A stretch of 64,000 bases of DNA, from NCBI RefSeq assembly GCF_900474295.1, contig NZ_UCOB01000030.1, forward strand, positions 1 through 64,000. The letters run 5' to 3'. The first letter of the stretch is position 1, and every line of letters begins with the position of its first letter. Both the position numbers and the translations under genes were made by a program. The stretch comes from Synechococcus sp. UW140 (GTDB taxonomy: Bacteria; Cyanobacteriota; Cyanobacteriia; PCC-6307; Cyanobiaceae). A model generated the notes under the pieces. The model saw only the letters and a program-made list of their open reading frames with translations, had not been told where the DNA came from and made no database searches. Positions 29,704 to 40,177 of this stretch are shown here, one piece after another.

Positions 29704-31041
29704 TTAGTCCATCTCTCCTTCAGTTCTTGGCTCAAGATTGGGCTCAGCTTGCAGTTGTGGTCGCAGGCTTGTCTGGTTGCTTGGTGGCCATTCCATTGGG
29801 TACACCTGCCGCTGGGGGAAGGGGATGGTGATTTCCTTTTCTTGAAAACGTTTCCAGATCGCCTGACGCAGTTCGCTGCCGACGTTGAACGACTGAAGTG
29901 GATTCGCCACCCAGAACAGCAGGCGATAGTTCACGGCGGAATCAGCGAAGTCGGTGACGAAGGCCTGAGGTGGTGGATAGCTGAGCACTTGCTGGTGGTT
30001 TGTGGCGATGGCTTCCAGCAACTCCACCACCTGCTCTGGGTCATGGTCATAGGCAGCGCCCACGTTGACGGAGTCGCGTCTTGAGGTCTCCGTGGCGGTG
30101 TATGAGATCGCCTCTTCGGTGAAGAAGTTTTGGTTGGGGATGAGCAGCTCCGCCCCATCCCGGCCGCGGCGGAGCTGGGTGGCCCGGAGGCCGAGATTGC
30201 GCACGGTGCAGGGATCACCGTTAATCATCAGGATCTCTCCGGGCCTGACCGAGCCTTCAAACAGCAACCAGATGCTGCTGATGAAATTAGAGATGATTTC
30301 TTTGATGCCGAAACCGATGCCGACCGATAAGCCGCCGGCGATAGCGATGAAGGCGTTGCCGTCGATGCCCACGTAGTAAGCCACGGCCAGAAGGCCGACG
30401 CCGATCACGCTGTAGCGGAAGATGAGCTCTAGGCCTTTGCGGTTTTGGCTCTTCACTCCGAAGACCTTTCCACTGATCCAGGCCAAGAACGCTGCTGGCC
30501 TCGAGGCCACCGTGAGGATGATGTACACGGCAACAATGGCGGTGTAGATCTTCCCCAAGCTCAGTTCAACGCCAAAAAGATTGGCCACGGGAATCCGTGA
30601 CAGGTTCTCGAGGCTGCCCATCAGCCTGATGAACGACAGGATGGAGAGAATCACATAGACAGGCTTGAGGAACGTGCTCTCCAGCTCGTTAACCGGGAAT
30701 GTGCTGTTGAAGTGCAGCAGCAGTGTTTTCAGTGGCGTGAACAAATTCCATCCGAGCCAAAGCAGGGCGAAATAGCGAATCAGACCACTCGGTTGCAGCA
30801 GCAGGGAGAAGACCACGCTGATCAGCAACAGCAATAACGGGCCAACGAGGCTCTGCAGGTTTGGATGGTTGCGCAGGGGCTCGAGGTGTCGATCTCTGAA
30901 TCGATGCATCGTGATCGGCAGACCGATCACCACCGCCAGCTGCAGAAGCACAGATCCCCGCTGCAGATACACCATCCAACTGAGCAGTTCCTCGCCGACC
31001 GCTCCCGGTGCGACCTCGCCAAGCCAAGGCAGCAGGATCAT
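29704..31041 (-). CDS. MscS-type mechanosensitive channel, larger form
   Basis: 445 residues with about six TM segments, then the pore helix (AFIAIAGGLSVGIGFGIKEI, near 225) and beta domain (VRPGEILMINGDPCTVRNLG). The extra N-terminal helices resemble MscK/YbdG-type channels. The stop of the upstream binding-lipoprotein gene overlaps this start by 4 nt, so the two are translationally coupled. Poorly conserved Pro/Gln-rich C-terminal tail. Confidence 0.88.
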   Translation of the reverse strand: MILLPWLGEVAPGAVGEELLSWMVYLQRGSVLLQLAVVIGLPITMHRFRDRHLEPLRNHPNLQSLVGPLLLLLISVVFSLLLQPSGLIRYFALLWLGWNLFTPLKTLLLHFNSTFPVNELESTFLKPVYVILSILSFIRLMGSLENLSRIPVANLFGVELSLGKIYTAIVAVYIILTVASRPAAFLAWISGKVFGVKSQNRKGLELIFRYSVIGVGLLAVAYYVGIDGNAFIAIAGGLSVGIGFGIKEIISNFISSIWLLFEGSVRPGEILMINGDPCTVRNLGLRATQLRRGRDGAELLIPNQNFFTEEAISYTATETSRRDSVNVGAAYDHDPEQVVELLEAIATNHQQVLSYPPPQAFVTDFADSAVNYRLLFWVANPLQSFNVGSELRQAIWKRFQEKEITIPFPQRQVYPMEWPPSNQTSLRPQLQAEPNLEPRTEGEMD

Positions 31042-32312
31042 GGCTTTGCTCCTGCTAAGGCTTGCTCCAGCGCCATGGATGCCTCCTTGGTATTGACTGT
31101 TCCGAAGATCACGTTGTTGAGCACGTTGCTCACCGCCGTCATCCTCTGGGGATCGGAACTGATGGCACTCAGTAATGCATTGGCGTGATGGGTGCTGGGT
31201 TTGTTGGTGAGTCCGAGCTCTAATTGAGCCGGGTCGAGATGGCGTTCTGTCGCCAACTGGCGCTGCACGATCGGCATCACTTTGGGATTGATGGGAAAGG
31301 AGGTGCGGTATTTCAGCGCCAATGTTTTCTGAGCCCAGGGTTCAACCATGAAGGCCAGCAGTCGCATGCTGTCGGCGCGTTGTCGGGAGCTTGAATTGAG
31401 TCCGAGGGCCCACACCTGCATGCGCGTGATTGGTGTTGCTTTGCCGAGCGGGCCGCTGGGCAGGGTGGTCACTCCCAGGTTCTCTTTCAGGGCCGTGCGC
31501 AGCTGAGGTAACTGGGAGCTCCAGCAGGTGATCCAGTCGAGTTGCCCCTTGATCAGTTGCTCCCTCAGATCCACCTGGTTGTTGAGGAACAGCACGTTTT
31601 GCTGAAAGCTGGCGTTTTGAAGCCAGCCCAGCCAGGCGTTTAAGCGGCGTTTGTTGTCATTGCTGGGACTGCCACGATCCAACATCATCTGCAGAGCTGC
31701 TGTGGCTTCGAAGCCGCCCAGGGTCCAGTAGAGATCTTCTAAGTGCATGGCCAGCCCAAACACCTTGCCCTTGCCACTGGCTTTGGCCAGTGCATCGAGG
31801 CTTGCGGGCGGCTCTGGCAGTCGGCGTTTGTCGTAACAGGCCAGCTGCACGTACTGGCTCACGGGTAAGCCGGCGATCTGCCCTTCAGCTGTGGTGATTC
31901 GATTCAGGGCCAGCGATGAGATCTGGGCCCGTTCGTCAGCTGACAGCGGGATCGGATCGGTGAGTTTGTTGTGTAGTAGAGCCAGGGCGGTGTTGCCGTT
32001 GGTGATGATCAGATCCGGCCCCAGTCCACTGTTGGTCTGGCGGGCGATCTCCCGTTCCAGGTTGGCTTCCGAAAAGCTGCTGGGATGCAGATGCAGGCCA
32101 GGGTCGAACTCCTGCACAAGCGCCTGCACTTGCTTGATCACCCGGCGACTGCGCACCGTCTCGTCCACATTCAGGTTGCCGGGATCGGAGGTGCTCCTCG
32201 CGACTCGCAGCACCCGTGGCAGGGAGGGTGCTGTCTGGCTGCAGGCACTGAGCAAAGCCGCTAGCAAGCTGCTCAGGCCAACCAAGCTCCAGTGACATCG
32301 ACGGGCTGCCAT
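31038..32312 (-). CDS. extracellular solute-binding lipoprotein
   Basis: 424 residues from the ATG at 32312; the frame extends to 32402 but the Arg-containing MAARRCHWSLVGLSSLLAAL start gives a classical signal peptide with lipobox LLSAC (Cys near 24). The mature part has the type 2 periplasmic binding fold typical of family 1 solute-binding proteins (DLIITNGNTALALL, then GLPVSQYVQLACYD). Such proteins normally deliver sugars or peptides to ABC transporters, but here no ABC genes follow. Instead two MscS-type channels do, with an ATGA overlap to the first. Confidence 0.85.
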   Translation of the reverse strand: MAARRCHWSLVGLSSLLAALLSACSQTAPSLPRVLRVARSTSDPGNLNVDETVRSRRVIKQVQALVQEFDPGLHLHPSSFSEANLEREIARQTNSGLGPDLIITNGNTALALLHNKLTDPIPLSADERAQISSLALNRITTAEGQIAGLPVSQYVQLACYDKRRLPEPPASLDALAKASGKGKVFGLAMHLEDLYWTLGGFEATAALQMMLDRGSPSNDNKRRLNAWLGWLQNASFQQNVLFLNNQVDLREQLIKGQLDWITCWSSQLPQLRTALKENLGVTTLPSGPLGKATPITRMQVWALGLNSSSRQRADSMRLLAFMVEPWAQKTLALKYRTSFPINPKVMPIVQRQLATERHLDPAQLELGLTNKPSTHHANALLSAISSDPQRMTAVSNVLNNVIFGTVNTKEASMALEQALAGAKP

Positions 32313-32452
32313 CGCGCTAACGATGTGATGCCTGCAGTCTTGCCATCTCTCTGCAAAGCGAGCGGGGTTGGATAGAAAGCTTGCCTTTTCGGAATCATTC
32401 ACCGCTGATCGGCTGATCGGTCAGCATGGCCGCGGCATGACGCTGTGGGCTT

Positions 32453-33073
32453 TTGGCTGATTTCCTTTCAATGCTGACGCCCGCACTGGATGTTCTGCGC
32501 ACTCCCCTCGGCGGCGTGCTCTTCATCCCGCTCTATGCCCTGTGGGTCACGCTGTTGCTGCCAGGCGTCTGGGCTTCGATGCTCGCGGGTGCGCTTTACG
32601 GCGCCTGGTGGGGAAGCGTGCTGGTGTTTGTGGGCGCCTGCCTGGGGGCAGAAGCCACTTTTCTGCTGGGGCGCCATTGGCTGCGCGACTGGGCCCAGAA
32701 GCGGTTGGCCAGCGTGCCGACGTTGCAGGCTGTTGAGCGTGGTGTGAGCCGTGAGGGGCTCAAGCTCGTTTTGCTCACCAGGCTCTCGCCTGCCTTTCCC
32801 TTCTCTTTGCTGAATTTGGCCTATGGGCTCAGCGATGTGAGCCTGCGCGACTACAGCTTGGGTTTGCTTGGCATCCTTCCCGGCACCGTGCTGTTCTGTG
32901 CCCTGGGTGCGCTTGCCGGTGATGTGGCCCGCTTTGGTGATGTGCTGGCGGGTGAGGCCTCTCCCGGTGCCTGGGCGCTTCGGGTGGTGGGAGTGGTGGC
33001 CACGATCGCTGCAGTTTGGCTGGTGGGTCGTGCCGCTCAACGGGCCTTGAAGGCTGAGGGCACCCAGTCTTAA
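32453..33073 (+). CDS. TVP38/TMEM64 (DedA-like) membrane protein
   Basis: 206 residues (TTG start at 32453; an ATG at 32471 is an alternative). Five to six hydrophobic segments and the family motif around FVGACLGAEATFLLGRHWLR, followed by LSPAFPFSLLNLAYGLSDV, match the TVP38/SNARE-associated family. Members are thought to move or scramble lipids or to help membrane homeostasis. It ends tail-to-tail over the stop codon of the small gene at 33070-33225. Confidence 0.85.
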   Translation: MADFLSMLTPALDVLRTPLGGVLFIPLYALWVTLLLPGVWASMLAGALYGAWWGSVLVFVGACLGAEATFLLGRHWLRDWAQKRLASVPTLQAVERGVSREGLKLVLLTRLSPAFPFSLLNLAYGLSDVSLRDYSLGLLGILPGTVLFCALGALAGDVARFGDVLAGEASPGAWALRVVGVVATIAAVWLVGRAAQRALKAEGTQS

Positions 33074-33225
33074 GCCGTTGGCAGACGCCAGTCGCGCAGT
33101 GCGGCGACCAGAACAAACCATCCCAGTCTCAGCTTGGCCAGAGCCCCCGGCCGGGCCGCTAATTCGGTGTATTTAGCCCTACCGCATTCGGTTTTGATCC
33201 AGCGATGCAAGAGGGGTGATGTCAT
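33070..33225 (-). CDS. 51-residue protein coupled to DUF389
   Basis: ATG at 33225-33223 overlaps the TGA of the DUF389 gene (ATGA), a classical coupling signal. The product starts MTSPLLHRWIKTECGRAKYT and ends in an amphipathic helix (LRLGWFVLVAALRDWRLP) and TAA at 33072-33070. The overlap plus the ordered Arg/Leu pattern makes it more likely real than chance. Function unknown; possibly a small partner of the membrane protein. Confidence 0.6.
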   Translation of the reverse strand: MTSPLLHRWIKTECGRAKYTELAARPGALAKLRLGWFVLVAALRDWRLPTA

Positions 33226-34337
33226 CGAGCTAGTTTATTCTCGAGGTTGTAGTGAATAATTTGGGTTGGAATTAGGCTTATGTTGACATTAACCTCATCA
33301 ACTTTGTAATCATTTTTGATGCGATTTGCGATATCTTTGTCGATCTGTTCCGATGTCACCTCGTCAATTAATTTGCCGGGAACGTGGAGAACCAGGTCAA
33401 CGGTTGCATCGTTTTTGCTGACGCGCACATTGCTGTAAAGCAGTTTGACGCGCTTCCATAGCGAAGGGTTTTCGCTCACAGTGGATCCATTTTGAATAAT
33501 GCCGGCCTTGAAATTGGTGAATCGATTGTTGATTAGCTGGCGCACGCTGAAGTCATGCAGTGATGATGAGAGAGGGATGCAGAGCAGGCCAAGCAAGCCC
33601 AGAGACACCAGGAGTTGTCGCCATGCTCGTCTCGGGCTTCCGTAGCGCTGCACCATGAAGACCACAATGCTGGCCACGGTGATGCCAATCAGGTTGGCGA
33701 GAAAGAGCAGGAACGAGCCCTCGGATACTTGATTGCTCAACCCTGTCACGGTGCCGCGACCAAAGACAGCAACCACTTCAGCCCCGAGGCTCAGGCCGAT
33801 TCCACACACGCAGAGGGGTGGGACGAGTGCCACCGCGATGGCAACGCCAGCGATCGAATTGGATAAGCGATCTCGGGTGATTGTGAAGGCACCGGCTACC
33901 GCGGCTGCAACGGCAATCACTAAATCGATCAGGTTGGGCGCTGTGCGACTCGTGATCTCCCGGTTGATCTCGCTGGCTCCAAACAGAGAAGACAACAACC
34001 AGGATGTGAACACCACTGTGATCACGCCAATCAGCACCGTGATTGCTGAGCGTTTTGCCAGCATGTTGTTGGAGACCGTGAGCCCGAAAGCCAGGCTGAG
34101 GATCGGTTCCATCAATGGCGCCACGATCATCGCGCCGATCACCACTGCGGTGCTGTTGGCGATCAGTCCGAGGGTGGCAATGACGGCTGAGCAGATGAGC
34201 AGTACGAAAAAGCCCAGGGACGGTTTGGAGGAGGCAATGCGGGCCTGGTAAAGCTCCTCGCGGGGGACTCGGTTCTCCAGGTTTAGTTGCCATTCCCCGG
34301 AGATGTTCTGCAGTGCACGTCGGAGCAGGATGCCCAT
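33222..34337 (-). CDS. DUF389 family membrane protein
   Basis: 371 residues with a DUF389 membrane domain: IANSTAVVIGAMIVAPLMEP (near 62-80) and the later AVALVPPLCVCGIGL are the family hallmarks, within about five TM segments. The C-terminal 120 residues are a soluble domain (DLVLHVPGKLIDEV). Role unknown. It lies 5 bp after ligA on the same strand, and a 51-residue gene overlaps its stop. Confidence 0.88.
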   Translation of the reverse strand: MGILLRRALQNISGEWQLNLENRVPREELYQARIASSKPSLGFFVLLICSAVIATLGLIANSTAVVIGAMIVAPLMEPILSLAFGLTVSNNMLAKRSAITVLIGVITVVFTSWLLSSLFGASEINREITSRTAPNLIDLVIAVAAAVAGAFTITRDRLSNSIAGVAIAVALVPPLCVCGIGLSLGAEVVAVFGRGTVTGLSNQVSEGSFLLFLANLIGITVASIVVFMVQRYGSPRRAWRQLLVSLGLLGLLCIPLSSSLHDFSVRQLINNRFTNFKAGIIQNGSTVSENPSLWKRVKLLYSNVRVSKNDATVDLVLHVPGKLIDEVTSEQIDKDIANRIKNDYKVDEVNVNISLIPTQIIHYNLENKLAR

Positions 34338-34341
34338 CGGG

Positions 34342-36429
<2,088 letters not shown>

Positions 36430-36448
36430 TCAGTGAAGTGGTCGATGT

Positions 36449-36868
36449 TCAGCTGTTCACCTGATTAATCCTGGCGATGCGCCAGGCGTCATCCATCTTT
36501 GTGAAGGTGAAGTCCAGTGGCAGCTCTTCGTCGTTGTCTGACTTCAGCTTCACGGTGAGGATGATGTCGCCTTCCTGCATGCGTGGACGGCCTGACTTGA
36601 GGTTGCGGAAGCGGTTCAGTTTTAACCCCGCCAGGAAGCGGATGAACTGCTGACGATTGACATGTTGGCGATAGCTCTTGGTGGTGAGCAGATAGGCAGC
36701 ATCAATTCGTCCTGCCGCCACTTGGGTGAAGAACTGCTTGATCAACGGATTGATGCCGCGGGCGCTGAGCACCAGCTTCACAGCGGTGATTGTCCAGTAC
36801 AGAAGCAGGGCTCCGGCTCCGGCCAGCAAGGCCTTGCTTCCGATGTCCCGAACCAGAGCCACATCCAT
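36449..36868 (-). CDS. hypothetical membrane-anchored protein
   Basis: 139 residues. One N-terminal TM segment (KALLAGAGALLLYWTITAVKL) is followed by a soluble domain with INPLIKQFFTQVAAGRIDAA and YRQHVNRQQFIRFLAGL, resembling NTF2-like/DUF4864 domains that bind small ligands. Upstream of ligA on the same strand with a 22-bp gap, so possibly co-transcribed. Role unknown. Confidence 0.7.
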   Translation of the reverse strand: MDVALVRDIGSKALLAGAGALLLYWTITAVKLVLSARGINPLIKQFFTQVAAGRIDAAYLLTTKSYRQHVNRQQFIRFLAGLKLNRFRNLKSGRPRMQEGDIILTVKLKSDNDEELPLDFTFTKMDDAWRIARINQVNS

Positions 36869-36966
36869 TGACGCTGCACGCTTGAGATTGCCAATAAGTC
36901 TGACTGACGGTTGCCCATGACGGTCAGACTGCTCGCGTTTGATCGCTGCGCTGCTTCGCTTCTGCC

Positions 36967-37530
36967 ATGCCTCTGGAGCCGTTGTTGCCCCTGTTTCATC
37001 GGCTCAACCGGGAGCACTTCGATGGTGCGCTGGTCCATGGTGTGCAGCCAGTGCTGTCGGTGCGTTGGAGTGATGGTCGGATGCGGCGCACGGCAGGGAT
37101 GTATCGGCGTGGGCCAGGTGTGGCCCCACCGCTGGGACGGGAGATTGTGTTGTCGCGACCGCTGCTGGATCCTCTGCCCCGCTCCGCCACCGAAAGCACG
37201 CTCTGTCACGAGATGATTCACGCCTGGGTGGATCTGGTGCTCAGGGTTGAGGAAAGCCATGGCCCCAACTTTCGTGCGCGCATGGCCCAGATCAACCGCA
37301 CTCAGAGTCGCTTTGAGGTGAGTGTGCGGCACCGCTTTCCGGTACCGGTCAAGCCGGCTCGCTGGATGGCGGTCTGCCCTTGTTGTGGCCGTGCGGTCCC
37401 TTACCGTCGCAAAGTCCGTAATGCGGCCTGTCGCCCTTGCTGTGAACGGCATCATGGCGGGGTCTGGCATGCCAGCTGCCTGCTGCGCTTCGAGCCGATC
37501 GTCCCGTCTGTCTCCGACGTTGATGGCTGA
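36967..37530 (+). CDS. SprT-like zinc metalloprotease
   Basis: 187 residues with the protease motif HEMIHAW (near residue 80) and a downstream His in SHGPNF, as in SprT/Spartan-type proteins. A C-terminal zinc ribbon follows (CPCCGR and CRPCCERHHGG). Related eukaryotic enzymes cut DNA-protein crosslinks; bacterial roles are unclear. A 34-residue frame overlaps its end by 8 nt. Confidence 0.85.
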   Translation: MPLEPLLPLFHRLNREHFDGALVHGVQPVLSVRWSDGRMRRTAGMYRRGPGVAPPLGREIVLSRPLLDPLPRSATESTLCHEMIHAWVDLVLRVEESHGPNFRARMAQINRTQSRFEVSVRHRFPVPVKPARWMAVCPCCGRAVPYRRKVRNAACRPCCERHHGGVWHASCLLRFEPIVPSVSDVDG

Positions 37531-37627
37531 AATGAATCAGTTCCTTTTGGTCCTGCAGGTGTGTGGGATGTCGATCGCGTTGATTGGTTGCAGGCGTGAG
37601 CGTTGGCTAGCTCGCCGTCGTCGTTAA
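37523..37627 (+). CDS. 34-residue TM peptide overlapping the SprT-like gene
   Basis: ATG at 37523 inside the last codons of the SprT-like gene; TAA at 37625-37627. The peptide begins MAEMNQFLLVLQVCGMSIAL, one hydrophobic helix, and ends in a basic tail (CRRERWLARRRR). The next gene starts 10 nt on. Positive-inside topology is plausible, but chance is possible at this size. Confidence 0.35.
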   Translation: MAEMNQFLLVLQVCGMSIALIGCRRERWLARRRR

Positions 37628-37637
37628 CGTCATCGGT

Positions 37638-38291
37638 ATGGAGTCCAGACGTCAGCCCTCTCCGCGCCAGTCAAGGCCGCGCCGTGATGATCAGCTCGAT
37701 CGCCGGCTGGATCAGTGGCTCGAGACCGGTCGGCAACTCGTGGATGGTGTGGCAGGCACCCGGCCAGGTCGTCGCAGTGGGGTGTCTGGGCGTGCCGGTC
37801 GCTCGTCTGGGGCCAGCCTCGATGCTGTCGGTCGCTGGGTGGGAGACAAGATTGATTGGCTGCTTGATGAAGAGGATGACTGGCGTGAGCCCTGGGAGCC
37901 AGAGTCGGCGGCTCGAACCGTTCGCGACCGTTCCTCCGCTCGTTTTGATGCCATTGCTGGGGACAGCCGTGCCGTCAGCACTGGCGGCAAACGGCGGTTG
38001 CAGGCGATTTCCAGGCGTCAGCCCCCTCTCATCGCTGCTGCGAATGAGCCTGCGGTTGTGACGCCGCCGGGTGCGACCTCATCCGTTTCCTCTGGCCGGC
38101 CTGTTCAGAACAGGGACGATGCCTGGCCGGATGATGACAGTTTCCGAGTGGAGCGCTGGCAGCGTTCCCAGGCAAGAGCCCAGTCTCAGCCTTCCCCGGC
38201 TGCGTCGGATGCTGTGGCTTCGCCGTCATCACCCCAGCGACCGGTGGCTGGCCGTCGTGCCTTGCCCCGCTCCAGTCGCCGGCGATCCTGA
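37638..38291 (+). CDS. hypothetical Arg/Ser/Pro-rich protein
   Basis: 217 residues. The first third is basic and helical (RRDDQLDRRLDQWLETGRQL), followed by one ordered-looking motif (VGRWVGDKIDWLLDEEDDWR, near 64-83). The rest is low-complexity and probably disordered, ending RRALPRSSRRRS. The acid motif with two Trp residues is likely the conserved core. The basic tails suggest nucleic-acid or membrane contact. No family recognised. Confidence 0.6.
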   Translation: MESRRQPSPRQSRPRRDDQLDRRLDQWLETGRQLVDGVAGTRPGRRSGVSGRAGRSSGASLDAVGRWVGDKIDWLLDEEDDWREPWEPESAARTVRDRSSARFDAIAGDSRAVSTGGKRRLQAISRRQPPLIAAANEPAVVTPPGATSSVSSGRPVQNRDDAWPDDDSFRVERWQRSQARAQSQPSPAASDAVASPSSPQRPVAGRRALPRSSRRRS

Positions 38292-38297
38292 ATCAGC

Positions 38298-38723
38298 TCA
38301 GACGCTGGTGTTCAGCGCAGCCTGAAAGCGGCAGCCTCGGCGGCTGAGCTGGGTGTTGACATCATTGACGAGTTCAGCGGGAAGATCTTGCGCCATCTGT
38401 TCAGGGGTCGTGGTGATCGAGGCCGACCCTTCGCTCAGTGCCTCCAGCAGAGCCACCCATTGCTTCACGTGTTGGGAGCGGCTGATGCGTTTGTAACCCT
38501 GGCTCTGCAGCAGGGTGGAGCAGATTTTTGTGTTCCAAACGGCATTGCGTGGTTGCAGGCTGGATCCTGTGGCTGTTGCGGCGCCGGCCTCCACTGCGGT
38601 CGTTGTCGGTCGGCCGTGGCGATCGCGCCAGCCGAGGCGATCCAGGGCCCGTCCGCAGTGGGTTGAGGAGATGCCGAACAACTGCCCCAATTCGGTGAGG
38701 CTCAGCCAGGTGGGGGTTGCCAT
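38298..38723 (-). CDS. hypothetical HTH-containing protein
   Basis: 141 residues from the ATG at 38723 (MATPTWLSLTELGQLFGIS). The first 30 residues have a winged-helix-like pattern (LTELGQLFGISSTHCGRALD), then a Thr/Ala-rich spacer and a helical C-terminal half. The family resembles phage and cyanobacterial small regulators that have one HTH, but this is by eye. The 20 extra upstream codons are His/Cys-rich and were left out. Confidence 0.6.
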   Translation of the reverse strand: MATPTWLSLTELGQLFGISSTHCGRALDRLGWRDRHGRPTTTAVEAGAATATGSSLQPRNAVWNTKICSTLLQSQGYKRISRSQHVKQWVALLEALSEGSASITTTPEQMAQDLPAELVNDVNTQLSRRGCRFQAALNTSV

Positions 38724-38813
38724 AGGAAACGCCGAATGACTGCACCCATGATCCGGAATGCACATTGAGGCGCAACTTGTCAAGGGCGAATCGGGACAAA
38801 CCTCCCGATTTGT

Positions 38814-39425
38814 TTATGAAATGAGGTGAAGGGGTTGGCGAGGTGCAGGGCCGAGCCATTGTTCAAGCCGTGGGCTGAACACCTCGCGAATCACGGTCAG
38901 TTCCCGGCCTTGGCGGAAGAAGCGGTAGTGCCGACTCCAGAAGGGTCCTTGCTGCGCGAAGCCCTCCTCCAGCCATGGGCTCTGCACCAGAGCCAAGCCA
39001 TCGACCTCTCGGAACAGTTCCGAACGCCCTTGGGTGAGGCTGAGCCAGATCGGCAGGTTGCGGTCGCGTAGATGTTGTTCGGCTTCGGTTTGGTTCCACC
39101 AGCTTTCTGCCCAGGCCAGGGTCTGGCCGCCGCAGTCAAGCCAGACCTGACGACGCAGCAGGGGTGGCTCCAGCTCTCTGACCTCGCGCGGCAGCTGGGA
39201 TGGTTGGCTGCCGGGCGATTCCGGTTCCGGTTCCATCGCCACCAGTCGCACAGCCACCGGGTGGCCGGTCAGCAGTCGCAGATGGCGTGTAGGGCTGCCA
39301 TCTCCCAGCAGCATTAAGCGCCAAGGTCCTGATAGAGGGCTTGGCCCCTCGCCACGCAGCACTGCGGCAGTTGCTGCTTCCCACAGGGGTGTTGGCGAGG
39401 GAAGAAGGGTGCTGGGTTGGTTCAG
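38814..39425 (-). CDS. chorismate lyase-like protein (DUF98), probable CTG start
   Basis: Protein with the chorismate pyruvate-lyase fold, which makes 4-hydroxybenzoate, the first step to the plastoquinone head group in cyanobacteria. Motifs include GPWRLMLLGDGSPTRHL and VWLDCGGQTLAWAESWW. The only standard start in frame is a GTG at 39362, which cuts off PSPTPLWEAATAAV. The longer form starts at a CTG (39425-39423) that overlaps the TGA of the upstream gene as CTGA; 203 residues. The overlap supports translational coupling and a real CTG start. Confidence 0.8.
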   Translation of the reverse strand: MNQPSTLLPSPTPLWEAATAAVLRGEGPSPLSGPWRLMLLGDGSPTRHLRLLTGHPVAVRLVAMEPEPESPGSQPSQLPREVRELEPPLLRRQVWLDCGGQTLAWAESWWNQTEAEQHLRDRNLPIWLSLTQGRSELFREVDGLALVQSPWLEEGFAQQGPFWSRHYRFFRQGRELTVIREVFSPRLEQWLGPAPRQPLHLIS

Positions 39426-40081
39426 AACGCTCCTCCCACGCTCAGGTTGCGAACGTCACCATCGCGTTCAATCACGGCTCCATTGGTTTGGACCGACCGC
39501 AGCTGCCAGCCGCTGTTGCCGATCGCCTCTCCCGGTGATGCCGATAGTGAGAGTTGATCGAGTTGGAAGATTGCTGAGCCCTGGCCTCCGCCCGCATGCA
39601 CGACGCCCACCAGGAGTGGTTCGGCGGGTGCCATCAGCAGCGCTGCTTCCTCCTCGGAACTGGGTAGGGCGTCGGGGATGGGAAGTGTGCCCGCCAGAGG
39701 AATGGTGAGGGGTTGGAGTTCGGCGCTTGCGATGGTTGGCACAGCATCAGCGTTGGCTGCATCAGCGATGGATACAGGCGCGGCTGTTGGGGTGGTGTCA
39801 GCCTTTGATGCCTGATTCGCTGGCGTGTTGACAGGCAAGTGGCGCAGTCGCTCGATCATCTGCAGGTCGCGTTCACGGTTGAGCGCCTGTAGGGATCGCT
39901 GCCAGTTGTGGGCCAGCCAGAGGCTGCTACTCAGCCCAAGCCCTGCCATCACGGTTGCGCTGATCAGCAGTCCATTGCGCTGCTGCTGCTGCTGGCGTGT
40001 TGCTCCGCTCTCGCTGCGTCGTGGTGGCTGGTCGGGATCGACCGCCACTCGCACGGCATGGAGGGTGCTGTCCGATTTCAT
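39422..40081 (-). CDS. hypothetical single-TM protein, PilP/GspC-like layout
   Basis: 219 residues from the ATG at 40081 (another at 40096). A basic cytoplasmic head is followed by one TM segment (NGLLISATVMAGLGLSSSLW, near 35-55), a coiled coil (LQALNRERDLQMIERLRHL), an Ala/Pro-rich linker and a C-terminal beta domain (GVVHAGGGQGSAIFQLDQL). The design resembles inner-membrane proteins of type IV pilus/type II secretion systems such as PilP or GspC, but there is no clear family match. Coupled to the chorismate-lyase-like gene. Confidence 0.65.
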   Translation of the reverse strand: MKSDSTLHAVRVAVDPDQPPRRSESGATRQQQQQRNGLLISATVMAGLGLSSSLWLAHNWQRSLQALNRERDLQMIERLRHLPVNTPANQASKADTTPTAAPVSIADAANADAVPTIASAELQPLTIPLAGTLPIPDALPSSEEEAALLMAPAEPLLVGVVHAGGGQGSAIFQLDQLSLSASPGEAIGNSGWQLRSVQTNGAVIERDGDVRNLSVGGAF

Positions 40082-40177
40082 GAACACTTGGTCCATCACC
40101 TGTTCAGCGCGCAGGTTCCAGAAAGCCCTGGATCGGGTGATGCAAGAGGCCATGGCGGATCGACCCGGGCTTCAACG

